A DNA stretch of 64,000 nucleotides. Source: Hydnum rufescens UP504 (Eukaryota > Basidiomycota > Agaricomycetes > Cantharellales > Hydnaceae). Position 1 is the stretch's first letter; each line of letters opens with the position of its first letter. The position numbers were made by a program, and so were the translations under genes. The notes beneath the pieces are model-generated. The model made no database searches. It was given only the letters and a program-made list of their open reading frames with translations, and was not told the DNA's origin. Shown in pieces: positions 44,420 through 54,869 of this stretch. The stretch is from assembly GCA_014904985.1 (NCBI GenBank), contig MU129017.1, forward strand, positions 55,696-119,695. The letters run 5' to 3'.

Positions 44420-45203
44420 TGGTGGCCCTGCAGTATTTAAGGTGGTTACTACTGTTTACATGGATCATACGTAGTTTTCCCTTAATATCATGGTTAGATT
44501 CTAACTAACAGACAGACTTCCATAGGTCTTGGTAGCATTGAGTTACGCATGTCGATGTACAACTGCGAGTGCTCCAGTTCAACTAGTAAAGCAGGGATTA
44601 TTTCCTTGCTTGCCTGTTTATCCAGCCCTTGCAATCAGCCTGGAAATGCTGGAATTCGCTGCAACACTATTCGTCCATCTCGCTCCAAATGAAGCCACAT
44701 GGTGTGATGCTCTCACAATGTTCTTGTCAAAGAGAGGACATGTATTTGATGCAAAAGACTCATTCCGTCGGAGATTTGGGACTGCACTGCACCAGTATTA
44801 AGTTCTGATATGAGTTGTCAATGCTGAAATGGACAAGCAAATAGGCATTGCCCATCAGGAAGTCCTATCCCAAGACCCCATTGAACGAGAGCTGTCATGT
44901 CTGAAGTGATACCTTTTACCAAGATTGATGTGATCACCCCTATCACACACCAGCTGTATGTCAGTGCCCTGAGCAGCAATGCCTCACTATTCCAAGCCAC
45001 TGCTTCTCAGAGTTGCCCACTGTTTCTCATGGGGACTGCCAAGTACTGATGTCCCAAACCTGACCCCCTCATAATCCTCATCTTACTCCATCTGATATAT
45101 TCGTTCTCAATGCCGATTATGTGCTGGAGCTGGCGGTCAGACCACAGGAAGCAAGCTGTAAGTAATGTCTACATAGTTCTTAACTCTTACTTATGAAGCA
45201 CCC
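44098..45203 (+). pseudogene. KDZ transposase, 5' part
   Basis: Plus-strand pieces carry the N-terminal landmarks of KDZ transposases. A Cys-rich motif (VECSCGGPA, about 44407) is followed, after a probable intron (about 44470-44526), by YACRCTT and VQLVKQGLFPCLPVYPALA. Then come LEMLEFAATLFVHLAPN and KDSFRRRFGTALHQY (to 44801). Downstream, broken frames keep SQSCPLFLMGTAKY and a NPHLTPSDIFVLNADYV segment, up to an intron-like GTAAGTAATG at about 45160. The start is uncertain; an ATG at 44098 is followed by a frameshift in this copy. The rest of the gene resumes at 52556, beyond the inserted chromovirus. Confidence 0.8.
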
Positions 45204-45829
45204 TGTCAGAGTTCGTCTGTTTCCTGGTTAATTCCGTATTTGTTTCCGGTTTGTTTCCAGTTTTGGTTCCAGCCTGTTTCAGATTTGTCCCCTGTCTCCG
45301 TTTCATTTCCCTTCATTTCCGCATTTCCTTTACTTCCGGTTCCCACACACTTACCCCTGGCCCTGTCCCTGTCCCCTCCACTTCTGTCCCCTGCCACTCC
45401 CCCTCTTGTGCCTGCCCCCCTGTAACCACCTCTCATTAAGCGATCAATCCCCGTATATAGGAACTATGTAAGTAGTCCGGTCGAAATCTCAACTCGCGAC
45501 TTCCACTGCATTTGTGTCTCTCTCAGGATATGTATCCAGCTTTCTACTCCGGACTACAGGTTAGCCTCACTGTACCTATTCCCTTAATGTTAATCTCAGG
45601 ATTTCCACTTCTACTCTGGACTACAGTCTGAGTACCTTCCAGCTGACTCTGTGAGCTTAAGGACCGCTGTGCTCGTTTCTGCCTAGTCCCTTCCAGGCTG
45701 CTGGACTACCTCTCTGTCCCATCCTCATTATCTCATTCTTGCCCGGATTTTCCCGGACTCACACCGGACTTGGTTGGAGTTATCTGTGTTTATATTTGTT
45801 GGTGCTCTCATCGCAGCATGGCCCTGACA
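45204..45829 (+). repeat. 5' LTR of the chromovirus
   Basis: TGTCAG...CTGACA, 626 bp, with a 10-bp palindromic end. Contains the two TCAGGATTTCC-type words. The ATG of Gag is its last but eleventh base (45818), so translation starts inside the LTR. I could not match the first bases after the LTR to a tRNA primer site. Confidence 0.95.
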
Positions 45830-46868
45830 GAAGACCAAAGCTCTGTCACAAGCCCACCATCCGGATTGCTTAGTATCGCCGATTTCCCTTCTACCCCTCA
45901 TTCCGAAATGTCCGATGGTGCTCCAGTAGCCATTACCGCCAACCACCTCCAACACCTCCTCACTCAACTCCAACAACAGAATGCCACCCTTCGAGAAGAG
46001 CTGGACGACATGCGAAACCAAGGACACACGTCGCAGGCTTTGTGTCCGCCGCAGTTCAGCAGACCCTCCAGCAACAACCCCCGCCACCCAATCCACTCAT
46101 GAGGCCAAGGGGGCAGACCCCGAACTGTTCTCGGGCGACCGGAAGAAGACGGAAGGTTTCCTGCGCTCCGTCCAGCTGAATATTGCCCTCCAGCCCAGAG
46201 TCTACCCCACGGAGCTGCACAAAATCCTATACACCCTCTCCTGGATGAAGGACGGAACCGCCAGAGCATGGGCAGAAAGCCTTTCCACCTCTTTCCTGGA
46301 CCCTGAGACTCACAACCCATACGAGACCTTTGAGGAGTTCCTGGTTGCCTTCGAGAGTGCCTTCGGGGAGCCAGATCGAGAGTTCACCGCCTGGTCCCAA
46401 CTTCGGAACCTGAAGCAGGGAAAGATGTCTGCCGAGGAGTACACTGCGCACTTCGATGCCTTGGCAGGTCGAACCGGCTTTGGGGAAGAGGCCCTTATCG
46501 ATGCATACCAATGAGGACTCAACGAATGGTTGCTGGAGAAAATGCACCTCAGTGACCTACCAGGGACCCTCGGAGGATGGCAGGACACGGCATGCCGGCT
46601 GGACAACTTATAGCTCCGGTTCCGACAGGCCACGGTGAGCACGAACCCCTATGTGCCGAGGAACCCTCCAACACCCACAGAGAAGCCCCAGACAACACCC
46701 CCTGCCCCCAGGCCAACCCCAGTGCCTCCCGTGGCAACACATTCCTCATCAACTTCGTTTGCCCCCATGGACGTAGACTCCACATGGAAGCAAGAGGCAC
46801 GACATTGTTACAACTGCCAGGAGCTGGGACACATCTCTCGTGACTGCCTGCACCCACAAAAGCCGTGA
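45818..46868 (+). pseudogene. Chromovirus Gag
   Basis: Begins MALTEDQS at 45818 inside the LTR. An N-terminal coiled-coil-like part (LLTQLQQQNATLREELDD) precedes a retrotransposon-Gag core (about 46110-46560, with FSGDRKK, TARAWAESL and NLKQGKMSAEEY). A Pro-rich linker and a CCHC zinc knuckle (CYNCQELGHISRDC, about 46807-46850) follow. It should form the particle and bind RNA. A frameshift near 46040, a TGA at 46512-46514 and a TAG near 46611 break it. Confidence 0.9.
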
Positions 46869-46996
46869 CAGTTCGTCCAGGCAATGGAAGACACCAGAGC
46901 AATTGTCCATGAGGAACTACAGAAGCTGTTCCCACCCACAAAGGACACACCGGAACCCTCAGGATCCACTCCGCAGGGTTTTCCCAACAGTCAGCA

Positions 46997-49250
46997 GTGA
47001 AGGATACGTCCTGCCTGACCAACAGATTCACCCCCCTCCAAAACTGTACATACGGAATCGGAAATGACATGTTTTTCTCCGATGATGAGAGTGATGATTC
47101 TGAAAACGTATCCACCTATACCAACCCCATTTATAGCCCTCCACCCTCAATCCGCCTCCTCTCCGAAGACCCTAGATGAGCCACGGAAGTCAAGGTGAAA
47201 ATCCAATCACCCTGGACTGGAGCCATCTGTGCCAGAACTGCTCTACTGGACTCCGGAGCAACTGGGATGTTCATGGACCTGGCCTTTGCAAAGGAGAACA
47301 GACTAGACGTACGGCCGCTCGCCCACCCCATTCCAGTCTATAATGTCGATGGAATGCTCAATGAGATGGGATCTGTCTGCAAAGAAGTAGAAGTCATCCT
47401 CCAGATTGATGACCACTCCGAACAGGTGGTGTTCTCCGTGATTGGACTGGGTAAAACCAAACTGATCATAGGGCACACCTGGCTCCACCACCACAACCCA
47501 GAGATCGACTAGACAACAGGGAAGCTGACACTGACCCAATGCCCATCTGACTGCTGAGCAATGATCCGGAGAATACGGAATACAGAATGCCAACAAGAGA
47601 GAGATGGTTGGAAAGCTGTGGAGACACCCCGGAACGAGCCCGCACCACTGGACAACGATGATGAGACCCTGACCTTGGAAAAAGGGGATGCTATTTTTGC
47701 AGCCTACTTCCCTGACGACAGCAAACACTCCAAAATCGTCTGAGCAACGTCCACCCCTTCTCAGAGGCTGGCAGAGGCTGCTAAGGTGAAAGCAAACGAA
47801 CCTGCCAAAACCTTCGAGGAGCTCGTACCCAAGGAATTCCGTGACTTCCAGGACATGTTCTCCAAAGACTCCTTTGACCAACTCCCCACCCGGAAGCCAT
47901 GGGACCACCACATTGAATTCCAAGAAGGAACTCAGCTACCTCCTCCGGCCAAACTGTTCCTGCTGTCCCCAGGTGAACAGAAAGAACTCGACGACTTCCT
48001 GAAGGAGAATCTCACTTCCGGTCGAATCTGTCCATCAAAGTCTCCAATGGCCGCTCCAGTGTTCTTCATGAAGAAAAAGGATGCAGGGTTCTGCCTAGTC
48101 CAGGACTACCAGAAACTCAACAACATCACAGTTAAGAACGCATACCCCTTACCCCTGATCTCTGACGTCATCGATCAACTCCATGGAGCCAAAGTGTTCA
48201 GGAAACTTGACCTCCAGTGGGGATTCCAGAACATCTGGATGGCAGAAGGAGATGAATGGAAAGCAGCATTCTGGATGAACCAAGGACTGTTCAAACCGTT
48301 GGTAATGTTCTTTGGACTTTGCAACTCACCTGGGACGTTCCAGAACATGATCAATGACGTCCTCAGGGAATGGATCGACAACAGAGTATGCATTGTGTAC
48401 CTGGATGACATCTTATGCTTTGCCAAGACTTGAGAAGAGTACGTCCGAGGAGTCTGAGGCATCCTACAGACCCTCTGGGAAAACAAACTCTTCCTGAAAC
48501 CGGAGAAGTGTGAGTTCTTCTGAGATCGGATCGAATACCTGGGGATGATATTCACGCCGGACCATGTGGAGATGGACCCTGTCAAAGTCGGAGGTGTAAT
48601 GGACTGGCCGGAGCCCAAAAACCTGAAAGAAACACAGTCATTCTTAGGGTTCATTAACTTCTACCGACGATTCATTCAGGATTTCGCCAAAGTTGCCAGA
48701 CCTCTAAACAACCTCACCCGGAAAGACACACCCTTCCGGTGGACCAATGCAGAATGTAACACCTTCCTCAAACTGAGAGCCCTCATCACCTCTGCACCGA
48801 TCCTGGTGTTTCCCTCCGAGTCCAGACGCTTCCGAGTGGAAGCAGATGCCTCCGGGTATGCAACGGGAGCTGTACTCTCCCAACTCCAAGATGATGGGAA
48901 GTGGCACCCGTGGGCTTCTTGTCAAAAAGCTTATCCAAGGCCAAGAGAAACTACGACATCTATGACAAGGAGCTCTTAGCCATCATCCGGGCCTTAGATG
49001 CTTGGAGACACTACCTCGAAGGTTCCCCTCACTCGGTCGAGATCTTGACAGATCACCAGAACCTCCAGTACTTCCGGTCTGCCCAGAAGTTGAACCGGAG
49101 GCAAGCCCGGTGGAGCATATTCTTCTCTCGGTTCAACTTGACCCTCCAACACCATTCCGGGACACAATCCGGGAAGCCTGACGCCCTCTCATGCCGGTCA
49201 GATCATCCACGTGGGGACTCTGACAATTCCGATGTGGTGCTCCTGAAACC
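46997..49250 (+). pseudogene. Chromovirus protease, reverse transcriptase and RNase H
   Basis: The protease has LLDSGATGMFMDL (about 47250) and the flap/end block IGHTWLHHHNP. The reverse transcriptase runs from 47786. It shows PPAKLFLLSP, the QDYQKLNNITVKNAYPLP block, an FRKLDLQWGFQNI motif A, and the catalytic YLDDI at 48400. RNase H follows, with RVEADASGYATGAVL, YDIYDKELLAII and LTDHQNLQYF (to about 49080). TGA stops lie at 48430, 48451 and 48521, with others at 47177 and 47741. Catalytic Asp residues of RT and RNase H are retained. Confidence 0.9.
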
Positions 49251-50853
49251 AGCTGCCTTCCAGACACGGGCCACCGACTCCCTGGAGGTCATCACAGTTG
49301 AAGGGCCCAGCTGGAGCCTGATGGCACGGATTAAAAGGGCAACGGAGATCGATGATAAAGTGGTCCAGATCGTTAAGGAGCTGAATGGGGATGGACCAAA
49401 GACACACCTCAAGGATTGGGAACTCCATGGCTCCACGGTTCTCTACCGAGGCCACATATATGTCCCGTTGGACCCAAAACTCCGTCATGACCTCATGCAC
49501 GAGCACCATGATACTCCGACCACGGGTCACCCCGGACGGTGGAAGATGTACAAGCTGGTGTCCCACCACTACTGGTGGCCGGGGATGTCTCGATACATTG
49601 TGACCTATGTCTCTGCCTGTGACACTTGCAACCGGACAAAAACCTTCCCTCCAAGCCGTCCGGAACACTCCACCCCAACCCTGTGCCGGACCATCGATGG
49701 CAGGTCATATCCATGGACATGATCACAGAACTCCCGGAATCACATGGATTGGACAGCATGATGATCATTGTCGATCGATTATCCAAACAAATCCATGCAA
49801 TGCCCACAACCACCACAGTTGATTCCGCTGGGGTCGCCCATCTGTTCTGAGACAACATGTGGAGACATCACGGCCTTCTGGAAACCATTATCAGCGACCG
49901 AGGCACCACCTTCACTTCCAAGTTCATGAAGGAGCTGAACTCACTCCTTGGCGTTAAGGCAAATTTCTCGACAGCATTCCACCCCCAGATGGATGGACAG
50001 ATGGAGCGTGTCAACCAGGAAATTGAGCAATACCTCCGGATCTTTGTTAACCACCGGCAGAACGACTGGGCGGAATGGCTCCCTATTGCGGAATTCACAT
50101 ATAACAACTGGGTGCACTCCTCTACACGCCAGACCCCATTCCGGCTGGACTCTGGACAGGACCCTTGCCTTGGCACTGAACCAGTCCATGCCAGGACAAT
50201 TGAAGCCACCTCAGACTTCATCACTCGGATGCGGAAGGCTATGGACGAAGCCCAGGCTGCCTTACGGAGGGCTGCAGAAGACATGGCATGCTTCTATGAT
50301 GCCCACTGCACGGACGCTCCAGAATACACAATTGGCGACCAAGTTTGGCTAGATGCATGCGACATCTCCACCGACCGCCCCACCAAAAAACTCTCTGACA
50401 AATGGCTTGGACCCTATAAGGTTGATAAAGTCATCTCCTGCTCTGCCATCCATCTCAAACTCCCTGCCTCCATGCGTATCCACCCAGTGTTCCATGTGTC
50501 TAAACTCTGCCCCTTCCAACCGGACCTGATTGCAGAGCGCACAGCTCACCCCCACCACCCCCAATCTTACAAGGAGGTGAAGAGGAGTATGAAGTCGAGC
50601 GAATCGAGAATTCCAGGTATTTCCGCTGGAAACTCCAGTACCTAGTGAAGTGGAAGGGGTACTGGCTTCCGACAATGAGTGGGTCCCTGAAGCCAACCTG
50701 GAAAACGCCCTGGAGGCCGTTCAGGAATTCCACCGGACTCATCCAGAGGCCCCGAGACGCATTAATGCCATGGAGTTCGCATCCATACTGTTCAGGACCA
50801 CCCAGTTCCTCACGGAATCTCTGACGGACCTCCCAGACTGGTCGAGGCATTGA
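49251..50853 (+). pseudogene. Chromovirus integrase and chromodomain
   Basis: The zinc-binding H-H-C-C domain is at 49495-49635 (HEHHDTPTTGHPG, CDTCNRTK). The catalytic core has SMDMITELP (first Asp, about 49710), SDRGTTF (second Asp, about 49895) and QMERVNQEIEQ (Glu, about 50010). The C-terminal module has GDQVWLDACDI and GPYKVDKVIS. A chromodomain follows (about 50585-50755): [21 protein letters not shown] and, one frame off, [20 protein letters not shown]. Chromodomains target integration to heterochromatin marks. A TGA at about 49848, in LF-stop-DNMWRHHG, and two frameshifts break the gene. Confidence 0.9.
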
Positions 50854-50945
50854 CGAATTCAAGGAACAATGTATTTACAATGAGGAACAAAAAAAAAGGA
50901 GGAAAAGGAAAAAGGGAGGAGTGGAGGACAGAACAACAACTCGGA

Positions 50946-51840
50946 CTACTCATCGCCCTCGCCCTCATCATCATTGTCTTCATTGTCCATGTCATCGTCC
51001 TCATCATCAACATGGCCGTTCCCACCCTCACTGTCCATTATGTTGATGGGCTCCTCGGTACATTGATGCTTGATCCCGCGTCCGGACAACGGACCCCCAC
51101 TGGAGGCCAGCTCGACCGTTCCAGACCTGATCCCCATCCACTCCGGACTTGGGACCAAAGGACGAGAAACCACCTGGCGAGGGACCAGGTGCTGAGCGAT
51201 GGCCTGGAGAGAGTCTTGCATCTCCCCCACCGACAATGCCATCTCCTCCGCGGCCCGGGCCTGCTTCTCCAATGCCTCGGCCAACCATTTGTGCGCAAGT
51301 GCGCTTTGCTCTGCGGCTACCACCAGTCAGAGCTGGATGTCCGCTGCAGGAGCACGAGCACGGCCCCAACCCGTCAATGGCTCGGCTCTGGATGCCCCTT
51401 TGTCACCCAGCATGCAACGAACCTTCGCCATGAAGCACGGCCGGCATGCCCGCGTTCCTGGCTTGTCCTGGGGGACACAAGAGATCCGGTGCTGAATGCA
51501 GTGGACGCACACGGTAGACCTGGAGGATATTGTTACCAAGTAAGTGGAACTTCACCAAGACACGGACTCACGGCTGGTTCGCAGAATCCTCTCGGACCCT
51601 TCTGGCAGTAGCCTCCGTGGTAGCCTTAGCCTCCGCAGCAGCCTTGGCCTCTGCAGTGGCCTTGGCCTCCACAGCTGCCTTACGATGCGCCACCTCAGCC
51701 GCCTTCTGCTTTGCCTCTTCCTTCTTCCGCTCCTCCTCCACGAGCCTGGCCTCCTCCTCCTGTGCCTCCCTCAATGCCTGCGCAGCCTCTTCACGGCGGA
51801 GACGAGCTTCTTCGAATGGAGAACGATTATTGCCTGACAT
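50946..51840 (-). pseudogene. Antisense accessory gene of the chromovirus: coiled coil, Cys cluster, acidic tail
   Basis: On the strand opposite to Gag-Pol, ATG 51840 opens MSGNNRSPFEEARLRREEA and a long Glu/Ala/Lys coiled coil. A 52-nt intron (GTGAGT at 51571 to CTCCAG at 51520) splices in phase to a Cys cluster (CVHCIQHRISC, RACRPCFMAKVRC). Another helical segment and an Asp/Glu tail (DDEDDDMDNEDNDDEGEGDE) end at 50946. One in-frame TGA (51329-51327) interrupts about 295 codons. The cluster resembles fungal Zn-finger-like motifs. The role is unknown, perhaps in regulating the element. The clean intron and single stop argue for a real gene. Confidence 0.65.
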
Positions 51841-51909
51841 GTTACATGGCACAAGAACTCCGGATGTTTCCGTGGATTGATCCTTCCAGCCCACTTGGGA
51901 TGATCGAGC

Positions 51910-51924
51910 TTAAGAGGGGGGTAA
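51910..51924 (+). promoter_or_regulatory. Polypurine tract of the chromovirus
   Basis: AAGAGGGGGGTAA immediately precedes the TGTCAG of the 3' LTR, the expected position for the plus-strand primer. Confidence 0.8.
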
Positions 51925-52550
51925 TGTCAGAGTTCGTCCGTTTCCTGGTTAATTCCGGATTTGTTTCCAGTTCGTTTCCGGTTTTGGTTCTGGCCTGTTT
52001 CTGATTTGTCCCCGTCTCCATTTCATTTCCCCTTCATTTCCACATTTCCTTTACTTCCGGTTCCCACACACTTACCCCTGGCCCTGTCCCTGTCCCCTCC
52101 ACTTTCCCGTCCCCTGCCCACTCCCCCTCTTGTGCCTGCCCCCCTGTAACCACCTCTCATTAAGTGATCAATCCCCCGTAGTATAGGAACTATGTATAAG
52201 TAGTCCGGGGCGAAATCCACAGACTCAGCTTTGGTCTCTCAGGATTTCCGCTTCTACTCCAGACTACAGGTTAGCCTCACTGTACCTATTCCCTTAATGT
52301 TAATCTCAGGATTTCCGCTTCTACTCCAGACTACAGTCCGAGTACCTTCCAGCTGACTCCGTGAGCTTAAGGACTGCTGTGCTCATTTCCACCTAGTCCC
52401 TTCTGGGCTGCTGGACTACCTCTCCATCCCATCCTCATTATCTCGTTCTTGCCCGGATTCTCCCAGACTTAGCCAGACTCACACCAGACTTGGTCGGAGT
52501 TATCTGTGTTTATATTTGTTTGGTGCTCTCATCACAGCGTGGCCCTGACA
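51925..52550 (+). repeat. 3' LTR of the chromovirus
   Basis: 626 bp, same ends as the 5' LTR. The Gag ATG equivalent reads GTG here. Visible differences include GTATTTG/GGATTTG near the start and a rearranged stretch around 52200. Confidence 0.95.
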
Positions 52551-52555
52551 CACCC

Positions 52556-54869
52556 TCTGTAGCCCTGAACTCTTCATATGCATTGATGCTTGCTTTGCTT
52601 TACGCCGAAACAAGGACTATGACTGACGTCCAGGCCACAAGAAACAACCTGGTGTCCAAGATCCTTGCATCGTCACACCAGGAACACACAAAGTACCCTG
52701 CAGTTTCCTGGAAGCTTGGAAAGCGAGAGTCAAGGCTGCACACTCCATGCAACATGAAGGCAATAATGCCAAAGCCCCAAGACGATCTAACAAAGGCAAG
52801 TATGCACCTCATGATGATCATGGAGATGCAATCAAACCAGGGCTATGAGTCCCCAATTCATCTCTTGATTCCTGTGGTGAGTCCTTTGTGGCAGCTGATG
52901 GAAACAGAATAAAGACACCTGGGGACCATTTCTCCAACACTGGAGTGATAGCTGCAGTCTGCTGACATGATCGTGTGATTGTCTATGCCAGTATGTGGAC
53001 TCCTGGTGAACAGCAGTTCTATGCCTTCACCCTTATCAATGCGGTCATGGCTGAGCTTCCTGAGCATTGGCAAGTTGGTATCCTGTATGACATTGGCTGC
53101 CGGATCCACTGCAGTGCTCTCAAATGGGATCTTCTGCCACAGTGGATGCCATGCATCATATTTGCCATCAGTGTTTTTCACACATATGGTCATCAATGGG
53201 TGTGCCAGCTGTGGTATCATCCTCGGAAGGGGGATGTCTGGGGGCTGACAGATGGTGAGGGTTGTGAGTGTCTGTGGAGTGACCTTCAACATCTTATTCC
53301 CAACCTGCATGTTTCCAGATATCATCATCGGTTGTTCATCCTTGATCTCCAAATTGAACACCTAGATGATGTTAAGTTGTCCCAGGCTGGAATCTGGTTG
53401 GAGAGATGTGAAGTCGATGATGGAATGTCTTTTTCTTGCTCAGCAGAAGAGGTCAGCAATTATCTACAGTGACAAGTACCTTCAAGCACAATTTGAAGAA
53501 CAACGAGCATATCAAAGCTGACCTTTGGAATGACAATCCAAGAAAAGGGTTTCCACACTGTTGAGAAGATCCTTGCTGTGCGTCAACGCATTAATGTGGC
53601 TCATGATTTGGTCATGGCTCTCCGGCAACAGCTTGTTGCTGCCCCAGTGGTGGACAGCATTGCCAGTAGGAATGAGATTGGTGAGATAACATCTGCAATT
53701 GCTGAGCAAGAGAAAGTCATCTCACATTTATCAAAACAAGATGAGGATATGATGGCAACATTGCAGCTCGGTGATCCAGTCTCATTCAAGCAACTGCAAA
53801 AAATGAAACACCACGCATGGTTTGAACATCAGCTGAACATGCATGCCCTCAAAGCTCGGATTATCACAAGGGTGTGTGAGAAAAATTTTGAAACTCATAA
53901 TCTCACTGGTGCTTTTTGAATCAAGGCTGTAGGTGTGTACTCATAATCTATTATTTCACTATTTGCTTGTGCTCACTGGCACATCTGATTGTGTTACAGA
54001 CCATAGTACCCTGCAGCACACCAGCAGAGCAATCAAGTGCCATTATCAATCTGTCAAGGGTCTTGTTGCAGAGTACAATAAATGCCAAGAAAGTATGAAG
54101 AAGCTTCGTGGTCATCAAGGTATCCCTCAAAATGCTCTCATTCCACCATCTATCAATATGAAAGGGCTCTTCAGCCTAGATGTTGATAATGACATTTGGC
54201 AGGACATCAGTCTTGCTGACGATGAGTTCGACAGTGATGTTCCACCTTGGCTGGGCGATGAAATGGTTCGAAATGGAATATGACTTGTCCAAGACATTGC
54301 TAACTGTCAGGATGAACTCAAGCTTTGTTGGAGAGAAAGACATTCTCTTGAACATTGGTTTGATGAGGAATTGGCTGCAATGATGACTCTATTGAATTCT
54401 TCTACAGGTATGATATCTTTCTTCTTAGTTTGGCCAATTCTTCTAATGAATGCTTTGAATCTAAGACTCAGACATGAAATTCTTCCTCTTGGAACATCTT
54501 CAAGTTGTTTGCAATCTTGGCCAGACTTGGGGGCGATCACTGGATGCTTTGGTCATATCTGATGCCATGGCTCCATCATTGCCAGCTCAACACCCATTGT
54601 CACACAGTGTAGGACTTTTGGCAGAACAGATACAGGCTCCAGCCCATGCAAGACCACAGCAGTCTGATAGGCCCAGGAAACTAGATTCCAATGGCATTGA
54701 GAGCGATGTTGATAGTTCTGATGATGATGAAGATCTAGAACTAGAGCCTGCTCCTGTTCTGGCAGATATGGATATCCTTGCTGCTTCAGATCTAATCTGT
54801 CAGCAGTGCTCAGATGATGGGGCCTCTGATGCAGGAAGTAGTGACTGGGACTCCAGTATTGACTTGTAG
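52556..54869 (+). pseudogene. KDZ transposase, central and 3' part
   Basis: Central core: SFVAADGNR near 52880, then HDRVI after an in-frame TGA (52963-52965). It continues LPEHWQVGILYDIGC, VFHTYGHQWVCQLWYHPRK and LTDGEGCECLWSDL, the diagnostic KDZ motifs with the catalytic acidic residues (52979-53470). A helical segment follows (53530-53919) with QLNMHALKARI. A 66-nt intron (GTGTGT to TTACAG, about 53933-53998) precedes the C-terminal block LFSLDVDNDIWQDISLADDEFDSDVPPWLGDEMVRNGI. A TGA (54281-54283) interrupts CQDELKL...HWFDEEL. An acidic Ser/Asp tail ends at 54869. The intact enzyme would cut and paste the element. Confidence 0.9.

Larger units (their letters stand above)
45199..52555 (+). 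mobile_element. Ty3/gypsy chromovirus inserted in the KDZ gene
   Basis: LTRs of 626 bp at 45204-45829 and 51925-52550 start TGTCAGAG and end CCCTGACA. A 5-bp duplication CACCC flanks them (45199-45203, 52551-52555). Internal order is Gag, protease, RT, RNase H, integrase, chromodomain, which defines a chromovirus. An extra gene lies antisense before the 3' LTR. The LTRs differ at many positions and by small indels, so the insertion is not recent. Internal frames carry at least eleven stops, mostly TGA. Confidence 0.95.
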
